Of a stretch of 64,000 nt of DNA, positions 16,696-25,345 are shown in pieces; position 1 is the stretch's first letter; the number at the start of each line of letters is the position of its first letter. The DNA lies in the NCBI GenBank assembly GCA_041396705.1, contig JAWKYB010000005.1, forward strand, positions 1 through 64,000, in the 5' to 3' direction. The DNA is from Alphaproteobacteria bacterium. Lineage in GTDB: Bacteria > Pseudomonadota > Alphaproteobacteria > CALKHQ01. A model generated the notes under the pieces. The model was not told where the DNA came from. It saw nothing but the letters and a program-made list of their open reading frames with translations, and did no database searches. A program made the position numbers and the translations under genes.

Positions 16696-17778
16696 TCAGA
16701 GCCGGGCTTCGCTGTCGGCGTCGAACAGGCGTGCGCGCTCCGGCGGAAACGCCAGCGCCACGGTCTCGCCGATCCGCGGCGCGGCGTCCGGCGCACAGGT
16801 GGCCTTGACGGCGAACGCGCCGATCTTGACGTCGACATAGGAAACCGGCCCGACCGGCTCGACCAGGAACACCTCACCGTGCACGGACTCGCCGGTGCCG
16901 CCCACCTGCATGTCGGTGGGCCGGATGCCGAGCACGACCTGTCGCGGCAGCGCGCCGGGCTGTGCGTTGCGCAGGATCGACGCCGGCAGGCGCACCGTCT
17001 GTCCGGCGAAGCCGCAGACCAGCGCCCCGCCGGCGGCCTCCACGTCGGCATCGACGAAATTCATCGCCGGGCTGCCGATGAACGAGGCGACGAACAGGTT
17101 GTCGGGGTCGCGGTAGACGTCCATCGGCGGGCCGATCTGCTGCAGGCGGCCGGCGCGCATCACCGCGATCCGGTCCGACAGCACCATCGCCTCTTCCTGG
17201 TCGTGGGTGACGAAGACGGAGGTGACGGCCAGGGTGCGCTGCAGGCTCTTGATCTGGGTGCGGGTCTTGATCCGCAGCCCGGCATCGAGGTTGGACAGCG
17301 GCTCGTCCATCAGGAACACCGACGGATTGCGCACCACCGCGCGGCCGACCGCGACCCGCTGGCGCTGGCCGCCGGACAGCTCCGCCGGCCGGCGGTTGAG
17401 CAGGGCGGTCAGGTCCAGCATCTCGGCCGCGGTCTCGACCTGCTTGCGGATCTCCGGCCCGGCCACCCGCTGCTGGCGCAGGCCGAAGCTCATGTTCTCG
17501 CGCACGCTCATGTGCGGATAGAGCGCATAGTCCTGGAACACCATCGCCACGTTGCGCTGGTGCGGCTCAAGGCCGGTCACCGGCCGGTCGTCGAACACGA
17601 TCTCGCCGTCGGTCGGCAGCTCGAGGCCGGCAATGCAGGCCAGCGCGGTGCTCTTGCCGCAGCCGGACGGGCCGAGCAGGGTCAGGAATTCGCCGTCGGC
17701 GATGGCGATGTCCAGCGCGTCGACCGCGGTGACGTCGCCGAACATCTTGGTCAGCCGACGCAGGCTCACGCTCGCCAT
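16696..17778 (-). CDS. CUT1 sugar ABC transporter ATP-binding protein (UgpC/MsmK type)
   Basis: A 360-residue ATPase. Walker A is GPSGCGKST, the Q-loop is in MVFQDYALYPHM, the signature is LSGGQRQRV, Walker B is VFLMDEPLSNLD, and the switch His is in VTHDQEEAM. The C-terminal TOBE/MalK-like regulatory domain covers about residues 235-360 (VLGIRPTDMQV). It energises the fused permease encoded 13 nt upstream. The ATG at 17778 is chosen because conserved sequence starts right there. No defect is visible. Confidence 0.92.
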   Translation of the reverse strand: MASVSLRRLTKMFGDVTAVDALDIAIADGEFLTLLGPSGCGKSTALACIAGLELPTDGEIVFDDRPVTGLEPHQRNVAMVFQDYALYPHMSVRENMSFGLRQQRVAGPEIRKQVETAAEMLDLTALLNRRPAELSGGQRQRVAVGRAVVRNPSVFLMDEPLSNLDAGLRIKTRTQIKSLQRTLAVTSVFVTHDQEEAMVLSDRIAVMRAGRLQQIGPPMDVYRDPDNLFVASFIGSPAMNFVDADVEAAGGALVCGFAGQTVRLPASILRNAQPGALPRQVVLGIRPTDMQVGGTGESVHGEVFLVEPVGPVSYVDVKIGAFAVKATCAPDAAPRIGETVALAFPPERARLFDADSEARL

Positions 17779-17791
17779 CCGTCCCTCCTCC

Positions 17792-19732
17792 TCATCCCTT
17801 GAGCGAGCCGGACAGCATCCCGCTGACCAGGAAGCGCTGGAACAGCAGCGCCACCACGACCGGCGGAATGACGGCAAGCACACTGGCCGCGAACATCGGG
17901 CCGAAATCGTAGAATCGCAGCTGCACCAGGAAGCCGGCGATCACCACCGGAATGGTCTGCGCATTGGGCGAGCCGGTGAGGATCAGCGCGAAGATGAACT
18001 CGTTCCAGCTGACCAGGAAACAGAAGATGCCGGTGGCCACGATGCCCGGCCGCGCGACCGGGAACACCACCTTCCAGATCGCCTTCCACCGGGTGCAGCC
18101 GTCGACCAGCGCGGCCTTCTCCAGGTTGGGCGGCATGGATTCGAAGTAGCCCTTCATCATCCAGATCGACAGCGGCAGGATCAGGCTGCAATAGGCGATG
18201 ACCAGCGCGGTGCGGGTGTCGATCAGGTCCAGCGCCCGGAACACCATGAAGAACGGCAGGATCAGCGCCAGGCTGGGCGCCATCCGGGTCATCATCAGCA
18301 CCCACAGCGTGGTGTTCATCGTGCGGCTGTGCTGGTTGCGCGCATAGGCATAGGCTGCGATCGAGCCGAGCAGCAGGTTGATCGCGGTGACGCAGGACGC
18401 GACGATGAAGCTGTTCATGATCGAGCGCGGCACGCGCGTGGCCTGGATCGAGGACTGCCCGTCCTCGACCCCGCCGGGGAACAGCACGAAGCGATAGTTC
18501 TCCAGCGTCAGCGAGCTGGGGATCGAGGTCGGCGGGCTGCGCACCAGGTCGGCCGAGGTCGACAGGCTCATCAGCACCAGCCACAGGAATGGGCCGAACG
18601 ACCACAGGAAGATCAGCACCGCCACCAGCGCCAGGAAGACCCGCCAGATCGCCCGCCGGGTCGCGCCGGAGAACAGCACGGTCCGGTTCAGTGCCGGCAG
18701 GCGCACCAGCCGCGACGCCGCGCCGGTGCCGATGTCGGCCACCCGCACCACCAGCGTGTCGGCCAGCCGCGCGGCGCGCTCGGCGCCCGTCGCGCCTTCG
18801 CCGCGGCGGGCCGGCTTGGGGAAGAACAGCTTCAGATAGACCCAGGCCAGGATCAGGCAGACGATGGTCAGCACGAACAGGATCGCGGCGCCCTCGCCGA
18901 ACTTGAAGAACTGGTACGCGTAGGCGTAGCCCATCCACGAGAACACGGTGGTGGCGCTGCCCGGCCCGCCCTTTGTCATGATCCAGAACAGGTCGAAGGC
19001 CATGATCGAGTTGATCGAGGTCAGGATCAGGATCAGCAGCATCATCGGCCGCAGCCAGGGCAGCGTGATCTTGACGAAGCGCTCGATCGGGCCGGCGCCG
19101 TCGATGCGCGCCGCGCGGTGCAGGTTGTCGGGCAGCGACTGCAGGCCGGCCAGGATCAGCAGCGCCGCCAGCGGCGCCTGGTTCCAGATGTGCACGAAGG
19201 CGACGAGGTTGAAGGCCATGTCGCCGTCGGCCAGCCAGTGCACCGGGCCGTCGACCAGGCCGAGATCGAACAGCAGCGCGTTCAGCGTGCCGTACTCGCC
19301 GTTGAACATCCAGCCCCACAGGATGCCGACCGCGACCGGCGCCATCGCCCAGGGCACCAGCATCGCGCTGCGCAGGAAGTTGCGTCCCGGGAAGCGGCAG
19401 TTCAGCGCGAGCGCCATGCCCATGCCGACGATCAGACCGCCGATCACGGTCACCGCGGTGAAATAGGCGGTGCGGCCCAGGGCGGACAGGAACTCCTCGT
19501 TGGGCAGGATGTCGAGGTAGTTGTCGAACCAGACGAACACCCATTGCTGGGTCAGCTGGTTGATGCGGTGCAGGCTCAGTACCAGCGAGTAGACCAGCGG
19601 CAGGCCGAAAACGACGAGCACCACCAGCAGCGCCGGCACCGTCAGCAGCACCGGCATCAGCAGGCGCGGCCGGTCCCGGCGGCGGCTGGGGCGCGCCGGT
19701 ATCGCCGAGGGCGTCACGGTTTCGACGGTCAT
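17792..19732 (-). CDS. fused MalF-MalG-type permease of a CUT1 sugar ABC transporter
   Basis: A 646-residue single polypeptide that contains both inner-membrane subunits normally made by two genes. Residues 1-302 are a MalF-like permease (first helix LLMPVLLTVPALLVVLVVFG) with its EAA loop at about 206-227 (HRAARIDGAGPIERF). Residues 303-360 form a charged cytoplasmic linker rich in Arg and Ala. Residues 361-646 are a MalG-like permease with its own EAA loop at about 539-560 (EKAALVDGCTRWKAIW). Even numbers of helices in each half would keep the linker inside the cell. The neighbouring, related transporter (23478-25276) has two separate permease genes, so the fusion is specific to this system. 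No frameshift or stop separates the halves. Confidence 0.9.
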   Translation of the reverse strand: MTVETVTPSAIPARPSRRRDRPRLLMPVLLTVPALLVVLVVFGLPLVYSLVLSLHRINQLTQQWVFVWFDNYLDILPNEEFLSALGRTAYFTAVTVIGGLIVGMGMALALNCRFPGRNFLRSAMLVPWAMAPVAVGILWGWMFNGEYGTLNALLFDLGLVDGPVHWLADGDMAFNLVAFVHIWNQAPLAALLILAGLQSLPDNLHRAARIDGAGPIERFVKITLPWLRPMMLLILILTSINSIMAFDLFWIMTKGGPGSATTVFSWMGYAYAYQFFKFGEGAAILFVLTIVCLILAWVYLKLFFPKPARRGEGATGAERAARLADTLVVRVADIGTGAASRLVRLPALNRTVLFSGATRRAIWRVFLALVAVLIFLWSFGPFLWLVLMSLSTSADLVRSPPTSIPSSLTLENYRFVLFPGGVEDGQSSIQATRVPRSIMNSFIVASCVTAINLLLGSIAAYAYARNQHSRTMNTTLWVLMMTRMAPSLALILPFFMVFRALDLIDTRTALVIAYCSLILPLSIWMMKGYFESMPPNLEKAALVDGCTRWKAIWKVVFPVARPGIVATGIFCFLVSWNEFIFALILTGSPNAQTIPVVIAGFLVQLRFYDFGPMFAASVLAVIPPVVVALLFQRFLVSGMLSGSLKG

Positions 19733-19770
19733 GGGTCCTGTTCCACCGGTAGCGGGGCTTCAGGCGGGGG

Positions 19771-19834
19771 ATGCGGCCGGCACGGCCGGCCGCATTCCGG
19801 CCACGGGATGCCGCGGCCGCCGAGGCGGCCGCGG
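19771..19834 (-). repeat. two strong stem-loops between binding-protein and fused-permease genes
   Basis: First hairpin: ATGCGGCCGGC (19771-19781) and GCCGGCCGCAT (19785-19795), 11 perfect pairs with a 3-nt loop. Second: CCGCGGCCGCC (19811-19821) and GGCGGCCGCGG (19824-19834), 11 perfect pairs with a 2-nt loop. There is no T tract after either. They sit between the SBP stop (19849) and the permease start (19732). Hairpins at this place in sugar operons protect the upstream SBP mRNA and lower permease expression, as known for malE-malF. Confidence 0.7.
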
Positions 19835-19848
19835 GATCGGCGCATCGC

Positions 19849-21168
19849 CTATTCGGGATACAGGCTCTTCACCTCAACCGCCTTGGCGTGCAGCTTGTCG
19901 ATCAGTTCGTCGGTCGACTGCTCGCCGCGGATGTAGTCCTGGACCTCGCCCATCATGTACCAGTCCCACTCCGGGAACCACATGGTCTTGGCCACGTCGC
20001 GGGTGGTCGCGGTCTCGAGCTGCTGGGTCGCCACCGCCATGTCCTTCCACTGCGAGAAGGATTCCTGGACCTCCGCGCTCTCGATCACTTCCTTGTGCGG
20101 CGTGCCGAGGCCGAATTCCAGCGCCCAGCGGCGCGCGACATAGTAGTTGCCGTCCTTGGCCTTGCCGCCGAAGAACTGCATCAGGTCCCAGGCGCGCAGT
20201 TCGTCGATCGGGTTGGCGCCCATCTGGTAGACGGCGGTCCAGATGAAGGTCGAGCGGGTCTTGCCCGGCATGATCGCGTTGCGGCAGGCGCCGGCGATCT
20301 GCGACATGTCGGGGGTGTTGAACACCTTCTGGTCATACTCGTGCACCACCATGTAGGTGTGCTGGCCGGTGGCGAAGTTCGGGACCGCCTCGCCCTGCAG
20401 GGTCATGATGTCGGGGACGACCAGTTCCTCCTCGTACATCTTGCGGTGCATCTCCAGCACCGCGCGGAACTCCGGCCCGAAGTCGGGGTCGTTGTTGGCG
20501 TCGAACACCTTGGCGCCCTCGGAGTACCAGATCGCGAACAGGCTCCACGACAGCGTCGGCCACTGGCGGGTCCAGGCGCTGATGTAAGGATATTCCGCGA
20601 TGCCGTCCTTCTTCAGCTTGCGGCACTGGTCCATCAGCTCTTCCCACGAGGCCGGCGGCTCCAGGCCCGCCGCATCCAGGTGGTTCTGGTTGCAGACGAA
20701 GGAGTTGAAGCCGGTGTAGTAGGGCAGCCCGCCGAGGCTGCCGTCGGGCAGCGACATGTTGCGTACGTTGACGTCATACATGTTGGCCTTGATCGCATCG
20801 AGGCCCGGCAGCCCGTCCAGGCTGCGCGTCCAGCCGGCGCGGTTCCAGCGCAGGATGCGGTCTTCTTCCGAGTACATCATGTCGATGTGCTGGCCGGCGA
20901 TCAGCTTGGTCTCAACCACGGCGTGATACTCGCCGGGCACCAGCTCGTAATTGACGTTCTCGTCGTAGAGGTCGCGGAAGATGCCGACATTCTCTTCGAC
21001 GATCTGCGGGTTGTATTGCCAGCCGACGAAATGCAGCGGGTCGGCCGGCGCGGCAGCCGCCCGGCCAGCCAGACCCGGCGCCGCCAGGGCGCCGGCGGCG
21101 GCCAGGCCGCCTTTCAGTACGGCTCGCCGCCGCAGCAGGTAGTCCTGAAGGCGTTGTTCGCGATTCAT
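19849..21168 (-). CDS. CUT1 sugar ABC transporter substrate-binding protein, Tat-type signal
   Basis: A 439-residue periplasmic binding protein of the extracellular solute-binding family 1. The N-terminus has LLRRRAVLKGGLAAAGALAAP followed by Ala-rich cleavage sequence, which looks like a twin-arginine signal. The mature part starts at about residue 41 (DPLHFVGWQYNPQIVEENVGIF). The sequence GWQY...IV.EN, a dozen residues of Asp/Tyr-rich loop, and the LIAG-x(2)-IDMMYS pattern recur in the second SBP at 25346, so the two are paralogues. It is the first gene of the operon with the fused permease. The ligand is unknown; the flanking dehydrogenases suggest a sugar or polyol. Confidence 0.88.
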   Translation of the reverse strand: MNREQRLQDYLLRRRAVLKGGLAAAGALAAPGLAGRAAAAPADPLHFVGWQYNPQIVEENVGIFRDLYDENVNYELVPGEYHAVVETKLIAGQHIDMMYSEEDRILRWNRAGWTRSLDGLPGLDAIKANMYDVNVRNMSLPDGSLGGLPYYTGFNSFVCNQNHLDAAGLEPPASWEELMDQCRKLKKDGIAEYPYISAWTRQWPTLSWSLFAIWYSEGAKVFDANNDPDFGPEFRAVLEMHRKMYEEELVVPDIMTLQGEAVPNFATGQHTYMVVHEYDQKVFNTPDMSQIAGACRNAIMPGKTRSTFIWTAVYQMGANPIDELRAWDLMQFFGGKAKDGNYYVARRWALEFGLGTPHKEVIESAEVQESFSQWKDMAVATQQLETATTRDVAKTMWFPEWDWYMMGEVQDYIRGEQSTDELIDKLHAKAVEVKSLYPE

Positions 21169-21259
21169 CCTTTCCTCCTCCCGGTTGGATTAGCGAAAAC
21201 CCCAGGCCTGACTGGCCGTCTTGCGCCGGTATCTGCGACTCCACTCGTTGCCGGCGGAC

Positions 21260-21284
21260 GCGGCGCCGCTTTCGTCGGCGCCGC
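21260..21284 (-). terminator. stem-loop between the second ABC operon and the next binding-protein gene
   Basis: GCGGCGCCG (21260-21268) and CGGCGCCGC (21276-21284) form 9 perfect pairs with a 7-nt loop, downstream of the Gfo/Idh/MocA gene (stop at 21336) and upstream of the SBP gene (start 21168). There is no T tract. It may end or attenuate the upstream transcript. Confidence 0.35.
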
Positions 21285-21335
21285 AATACCCCTTCCTCCG
21301 TTCGTCTCCCTCCGTCGCTCGGCGGATCGCCGGCG

Positions 21336-22343
21336 TCAGGCGTTGGCCACGTCGGCAGGCGCACCACTGTTCAACGAGGCGAACAGCGCATCCAGCACGC
21401 GCACCGCCTGCAGCGAGCGTTCGACCGGTTCGACGAACGGCCTGCCGGTAAGGATCGCGTCGGCGAAATGCACGATCTCGTCGCGCAGCGCGCCGACGAT
21501 CTGGCCGTTGACCTCCGGCCAAAGGTGCGTGTCCGGCTGGGTCACCCCGTCCGCGCCGATGAACTGCAGGCCCTGGTCGTAGACGTCGAGATGCGCGGCG
21601 CTCTTCTTGCCGACGACGTCGAAGCCGACGGTGTAGCCGGACGGCAGGCCCTCCGGCCACGACCAGCAATAGTCGATGCTGCCGATGGCGCCGTTGGCGA
21701 AGTTGACCACGGCATAGACCGCGTCCTCGATCTCGTTGCCGAGCTTGCGCACCTGTTGGGCGTAGACCCGGGTGATGTTGGCGCCGGCGCACCATTGCAG
21801 CATGTCGATGTCGTGCACGCCGAGGTAGTACATGATCGAGCTGGACGCGCCGAGACGCTGCGGCAGCGCCCGCATCGTGTTGCGCTTCGCGCGCAGGTTG
21901 ATGATCTCGCCGAAGTCGCCGCGCGCCGCCGCCTCGCGCATCTGGGCATAGCGCGGATCGAAATGCAGCACGTGCGCGACCATCATGCGCACGCCGGCAT
22001 CGTCCACCGCGCGGACGATCTCCTCGGCCGCCGCCGCGGTGTGCGCCAGCGGCTTTTCCAGCAGCATGTGCTTGCCGGCGCGGGCCGCGGCGCAGGCGGG
22101 CGCGACGTGCATCCGGTCCGGCACGCACACGCTGACCGCCTCGATGTCGGCGCGTGCCAGCAGCTCGTCGGCCGAGCGGTGATAGGCCACCCCCATCTTC
22201 TCCGCCATCGGCCGGCCCAGGTCCTCGTTCAGGTCGGCGACGGCGACGAGGTCGATGTTCGGCGCCTCGTGATGGATGCGCGCATGCAGCCCGCCGATGA
22301 AACCCAGCCCGATCACCCCGGTCCGCAGCCTTCGATCCGCCAT
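21336..22343 (-). CDS. Gfo/Idh/MocA-family dehydrogenase
   Basis: A 335-residue NAD(P)-dependent oxidoreductase. It starts TGVIGLGFIGGLHARIH (Rossmann), has the MLLEKPLAHTAAAAEE motif, and carries YYLGVHDIDMLQW, in which the H-D-x-D pattern is typical for inositol 2-dehydrogenase-like members. It is therefore closest in feel to the inositol/scyllo-inositol branch, but the substrate cannot be assigned. It is the last gene of the second ABC operon (SBP, two permeases, ATPase, dehydrogenase), 31 nt after the ATPase stop. The other dehydrogenases in the window are distinct in sequence, so each likely serves a different step or sugar. Confidence 0.85.
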   Translation of the reverse strand: MADRRLRTGVIGLGFIGGLHARIHHEAPNIDLVAVADLNEDLGRPMAEKMGVAYHRSADELLARADIEAVSVCVPDRMHVAPACAAARAGKHMLLEKPLAHTAAAAEEIVRAVDDAGVRMMVAHVLHFDPRYAQMREAAARGDFGEIINLRAKRNTMRALPQRLGASSSIMYYLGVHDIDMLQWCAGANITRVYAQQVRKLGNEIEDAVYAVVNFANGAIGSIDYCWSWPEGLPSGYTVGFDVVGKKSAAHLDVYDQGLQFIGADGVTQPDTHLWPEVNGQIVGALRDEIVHFADAILTGRPFVEPVERSLQAVRVLDALFASLNSGAPADVANA

Positions 22344-22374
22344 CGTCTCCCTCCCCCGCTGCCGCTCCGTGCCG

Positions 22375-23469
22375 TCAGCTCACGGCCGGCCGTTCCGCCA
22401 CACCCAGATCGAACAGGAACGCGCGCTCCAGGTCCGGCTCCAGCGCAATCCGGTCGCCGATCCGCGCCCGGAATTCCGGCGCGACGATCGCGCGCAAACG
22501 CTCGCCCTCGCGATGCTCCGCGATCAGGATCGATTCCTTGCCCAGATGCTCCAGCGCGAACACCGCCCCGGCCAGCGTGCCCGGCGTCGCGCCGGCCACC
22601 GTCATGTGCTGCGGCCGCACGCCGAGCGCATAGGCGTTGCCGGGCCTGAGCGACGACGAAGCGCCGAGACGCGCCGGCAAGGGCGCCGCGAAGCCGTCGC
22701 TGACGAACACCGGCTTGCCGTCGCGCGGCTCGACCGTGCCGTTGAGGAAGTTCATCGGCGGCGACCCGATGAAGCCGGCCACGAACATGTTGCGCGGCGC
22801 GTTGTAGATCTCGTCCGGCGACCCGATCTGCTGCAGCCGGCCCAGGTTCATCACCGCGATGCGGTCGCCCATCGTCATCGCCTCGGTCTGGTCGTGGGTG
22901 ACGAAGACCATCGTCGTCGACAGCCGTTTCTGCAGGTTGACCAGTTCGGCGCGCAATTCCAGCCGCAGCGCGGCGTCGAGCGCCGCCAGCGGCTCGTCGA
23001 GCAGGAACACCGCCGGCTGGCGCACGATCGCCTTCGCGGTCGCGACGCGCTGGCGCTCGCCGCCCGACAGATGGCTCGGCAGCTTGTCGAGCAGATGGGC
23101 GACATGCACCGTCGCCGCCGCCGCCATCACCCGGTCCCGGATCTGCGCGGCCGGCAACCCGCTGCGCTTCAGGCTCATGGCGATGTTCTCGCGGGCGCTG
23201 AGATGGGGGTAGAGCATCGACGACTGGAACACCATCGCCACGTTGCGGCCGTGCGGCGGCTCGCCGGTCATGTCGTTGCCGTCGAACCGAACGACCCCGC
23301 CGGTCGGCCGTTCCAGCCCGGCGATGCAGTTCATCGTCGTGGTCTTGCCGCAGCCCGACGGGCCGAGCAGTACCAGCAGCTCGCCGTCCGCGATCGCCAT
23401 GTCCAGGCTGTCGACCGCGGTCTGCGCGCCGAACTGCTTGGTGAGTTTCTCGAGCGTAATGCTGGCCAT
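22375..23469 (-). CDS. CUT1 sugar ABC transporter ATP-binding protein
   Basis: A 364-residue ATPase with Walker A GPSGCGKTT, Q-loop MVFQSSMLYPHL, signature LSGGERQRV, Walker B VFLLDEPLAALD and switch region VTHDQTEAM. The C-terminal TOBE-type domain follows from about residue 235 (ALGVRPQHMTV). The signature has Glu in place of Gln (LSGGE), which is common. It starts 8 nt after the permease stop. It is a paralogue of the ATPase at 16696. Confidence 0.92.
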   Translation of the reverse strand: MASITLEKLTKQFGAQTAVDSLDMAIADGELLVLLGPSGCGKTTTMNCIAGLERPTGGVVRFDGNDMTGEPPHGRNVAMVFQSSMLYPHLSARENIAMSLKRSGLPAAQIRDRVMAAAATVHVAHLLDKLPSHLSGGERQRVATAKAIVRQPAVFLLDEPLAALDAALRLELRAELVNLQKRLSTTMVFVTHDQTEAMTMGDRIAVMNLGRLQQIGSPDEIYNAPRNMFVAGFIGSPPMNFLNGTVEPRDGKPVFVSDGFAAPLPARLGASSSLRPGNAYALGVRPQHMTVAGATPGTLAGAVFALEHLGKESILIAEHREGERLRAIVAPEFRARIGDRIALEPDLERAFLFDLGVAERPAVS

Positions 23470-23477
23470 CCTGTGCC

Positions 23478-24344
23478 TCAGCGGACCGGGTCGACGAGGT
23501 TCATTTCGGTGATGTGGCGCTGCAGGAAGAACACCACGAGCGCAGGCGGCACCAGCGACAGGGCCAGGCTGGCGGCCAGATGGGCCGGCTGCGGGAACTG
23601 GTTGAGAAATCCCGACATCGCCGCCGGCAGCGTGACCGCGTCGGACCCGGTGACCAGCACCTGGGCATAGACATATTCGTTCCACGAGAACAGGAATGCG
23701 ATCACCGCACCGACCGCCAGGCCGCTGCGGCTGAGCGGGATCACGATGCGGATCAGCGTGTAGACGCGGCCGAAGCCGTCGATGCGGGCGAGCTGCTCGA
23801 CCGGCGGAATGTTGCGGAAATAGCCGATCAGCATCCAGGTGACGAACGGGATGGTGATGGTCAAGGTCACGATGATCAGGCCGAGCCGGGTGCCGGCGAG
23901 ATCGAGCTGGACGTAGAGCGCATAGAACGGGATCAGCGTGGATACCGGCGGCAGCGCAACCGAAAGCAGGATCGCGAACAGCAGCTGGTTCTTGAAGCGG
24001 AACTGCAGCCGGGCGAACACATAGGCCAGCGGCGTCACCACCAGCATGGTGATCGCGGTGACGATCACCGCCACGACCAGGCTGTTGATCAGGCCGGCCA
24101 CGATCTGGTTGGACTGCCCCGACGCCGGCAGCTCCAGGCCCGAGGCGGTGACGTAGTCGTAGCCGAAGATGTTGAAGAACGCGCCCGGCTGCGGGTCGGG
24201 CGGGAACAGCGGCGGCGGGAACAGCGAGAATTCCGCCGTGGTCTGGAACGCCATCTTCACGAACCAGTAGATCGGCAGCACCGACCACAGCAGCGCCACC
24301 AGCAGCGCCAGCCAACGCCAGGGCGCAGCGCCGCGGTCGCTCAT
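23478..24344 (-). CDS. CUT1 sugar ABC transporter permease, MalG type
   Basis: A 288-residue inner-membrane protein with about six helices. It starts with WLALLVALLWSVLPIYWFV and carries the EAA cytoplasmic loop as EQLARIDGFGRVYTLIRIVIP, followed by the FLFSWNEYVYA stretch found in MalG-like subunits. The ATG at 24344 overlaps the upstream permease stop by 4 nt. It pairs with the MalF-type permease encoded just upstream. Similar sequence occurs as the second half of the fused permease at 17792. Confidence 0.9.
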   Translation of the reverse strand: MSDRGAAPWRWLALLVALLWSVLPIYWFVKMAFQTTAEFSLFPPPLFPPDPQPGAFFNIFGYDYVTASGLELPASGQSNQIVAGLINSLVVAVIVTAITMLVVTPLAYVFARLQFRFKNQLLFAILLSVALPPVSTLIPFYALYVQLDLAGTRLGLIIVTLTITIPFVTWMLIGYFRNIPPVEQLARIDGFGRVYTLIRIVIPLSRSGLAVGAVIAFLFSWNEYVYAQVLVTGSDAVTLPAAMSGFLNQFPQPAHLAASLALSLVPPALVVFFLQRHITEMNLVDPVR

Positions 24345-25276
24345 GGCCGGCTGGCCTCGCGCTTGCCCCACACGAAGTAGAGCAGGAAGGTCGATCCGAC
24401 GATCATGAACAGCAGCAGGAAGGACATCGCCGCGCCCTCGCCCAGCTTCAAGTCGCGGAAGCTGATCTTGTAGAGCTGGTAGGTCAGCGTGGCAGAGGAC
24501 GTGCCGGGGCCGCCGCCGGTCATCACGAAGATGTAGTCGAACAGCTTCAGCGACAGCACCGTGGTGATGCAGGTGAAGACGAACAGGGTGAAGCGGATCG
24601 GTGGCAGCGTGACGTTGCGGAACGTCTCCACCCCGCTCATCTGGTCGATTGCGGCCAGGTCGTAGAGCCGCCGCGGGATGGTCGACATGCTCGCATAGAG
24701 GAAGAAGGCGACCAGCGGCGCCATGTTCCAGGCGTTGCCCACCGCCAGCGCCTCGATCACCCAGGTCTGGTTCAGCAGGTTGACCGGCTCGTCGACGCCG
24801 AAGACGTGCGCGACGGTGGTGCCCAGCCCGGTCTGGCCGCGGACCAGGTAGAAGAACATGATGCCGGTGCCGTACAGCGACACCGACCACGGCAGCAGGA
24901 TCAGCGTGCGGATCAGGCCGATCCAGCGCCGGTTGTGGCGCATCACCAGCGCCAGCGCCAGGCCGACCAGCATCGCCAGCACGACGCTTTCCACGGTGAA
25001 GCGGACCGACACCCACGCCGACCACCAGAAGTCGCCGTCGGACAGCACGTCGACATAGTTGTCGAACCAGACCAGGGTGGCGCGATAGCCGCCGAAGAAC
25101 TTGACCCGGTTCAGGCTCAGCCAGACCGCGTAGACCAGCGGATAGGCCACGATTACGACCAGGAACAGCAACACCGGCAGCGACAGCAGCAGGGCGAACT
25201 GCAGGTCGCTCAGCTCGCGCGTGCGCGCCCGCAGGCCGCGGCCGGCGCTGTCGATGGAGGATTGCGCCCGAGCCAT
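24341..25276 (-). CDS. CUT1 sugar ABC transporter permease, MalF type
   Basis: A 311-residue inner-membrane protein. The first helix is LLLSLPVLLFLVVIVAYPLVYAV; the EAA loop is RRLYDLAAIDQMSGVETFRN; GGGPGTSSATLTYQLYK lies near the end, as in MalF-like permeases. The ATG at 25276 is chosen; a GTG 39 nt earlier (25315) is inside a strong intergenic stem-loop and is therefore less likely. The downstream permease overlaps by 4 nt. Confidence 0.88.
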   Translation of the reverse strand: MARAQSSIDSAGRGLRARTRELSDLQFALLLSLPVLLFLVVIVAYPLVYAVWLSLNRVKFFGGYRATLVWFDNYVDVLSDGDFWWSAWVSVRFTVESVVLAMLVGLALALVMRHNRRWIGLIRTLILLPWSVSLYGTGIMFFYLVRGQTGLGTTVAHVFGVDEPVNLLNQTWVIEALAVGNAWNMAPLVAFFLYASMSTIPRRLYDLAAIDQMSGVETFRNVTLPPIRFTLFVFTCITTVLSLKLFDYIFVMTGGGPGTSSATLTYQLYKISFRDLKLGEGAAMSFLLLFMIVGSTFLLYFVWGKREASRP

Positions 25277-25295
25277 CGTACGGTTGCCCGGCGGC

Positions 25296-25338
25296 GTCGC
25301 CGGCGCGACGGGCACTGTCGGCCCGCCGCGCCGGCGAC
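25296..25338 (-). repeat. strong stem-loop between binding-protein and permease genes
   Basis: GTCGCCGGCGCG (25296-25307) and CGCGCCGGCGAC (25327-25338) form 12 perfect pairs; the 19-nt loop has further GGGC/GCCC pairing. It begins 8 nt after the SBP stop (25346) and ends 19 nt before the permease ATG. No T tract is present. It is likely an mRNA-protecting hairpin, as at the other SBP-permease junctions here. Confidence 0.65.
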
Positions 25339-25345
25339 GTGCCGT

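Noticed and set aside
17552..19936. Plus-strand open frame of 794 codons across the fused permease
   Set aside because: It is antisense to the fused permease, with His/Gln/Arg-rich composition and no domain.
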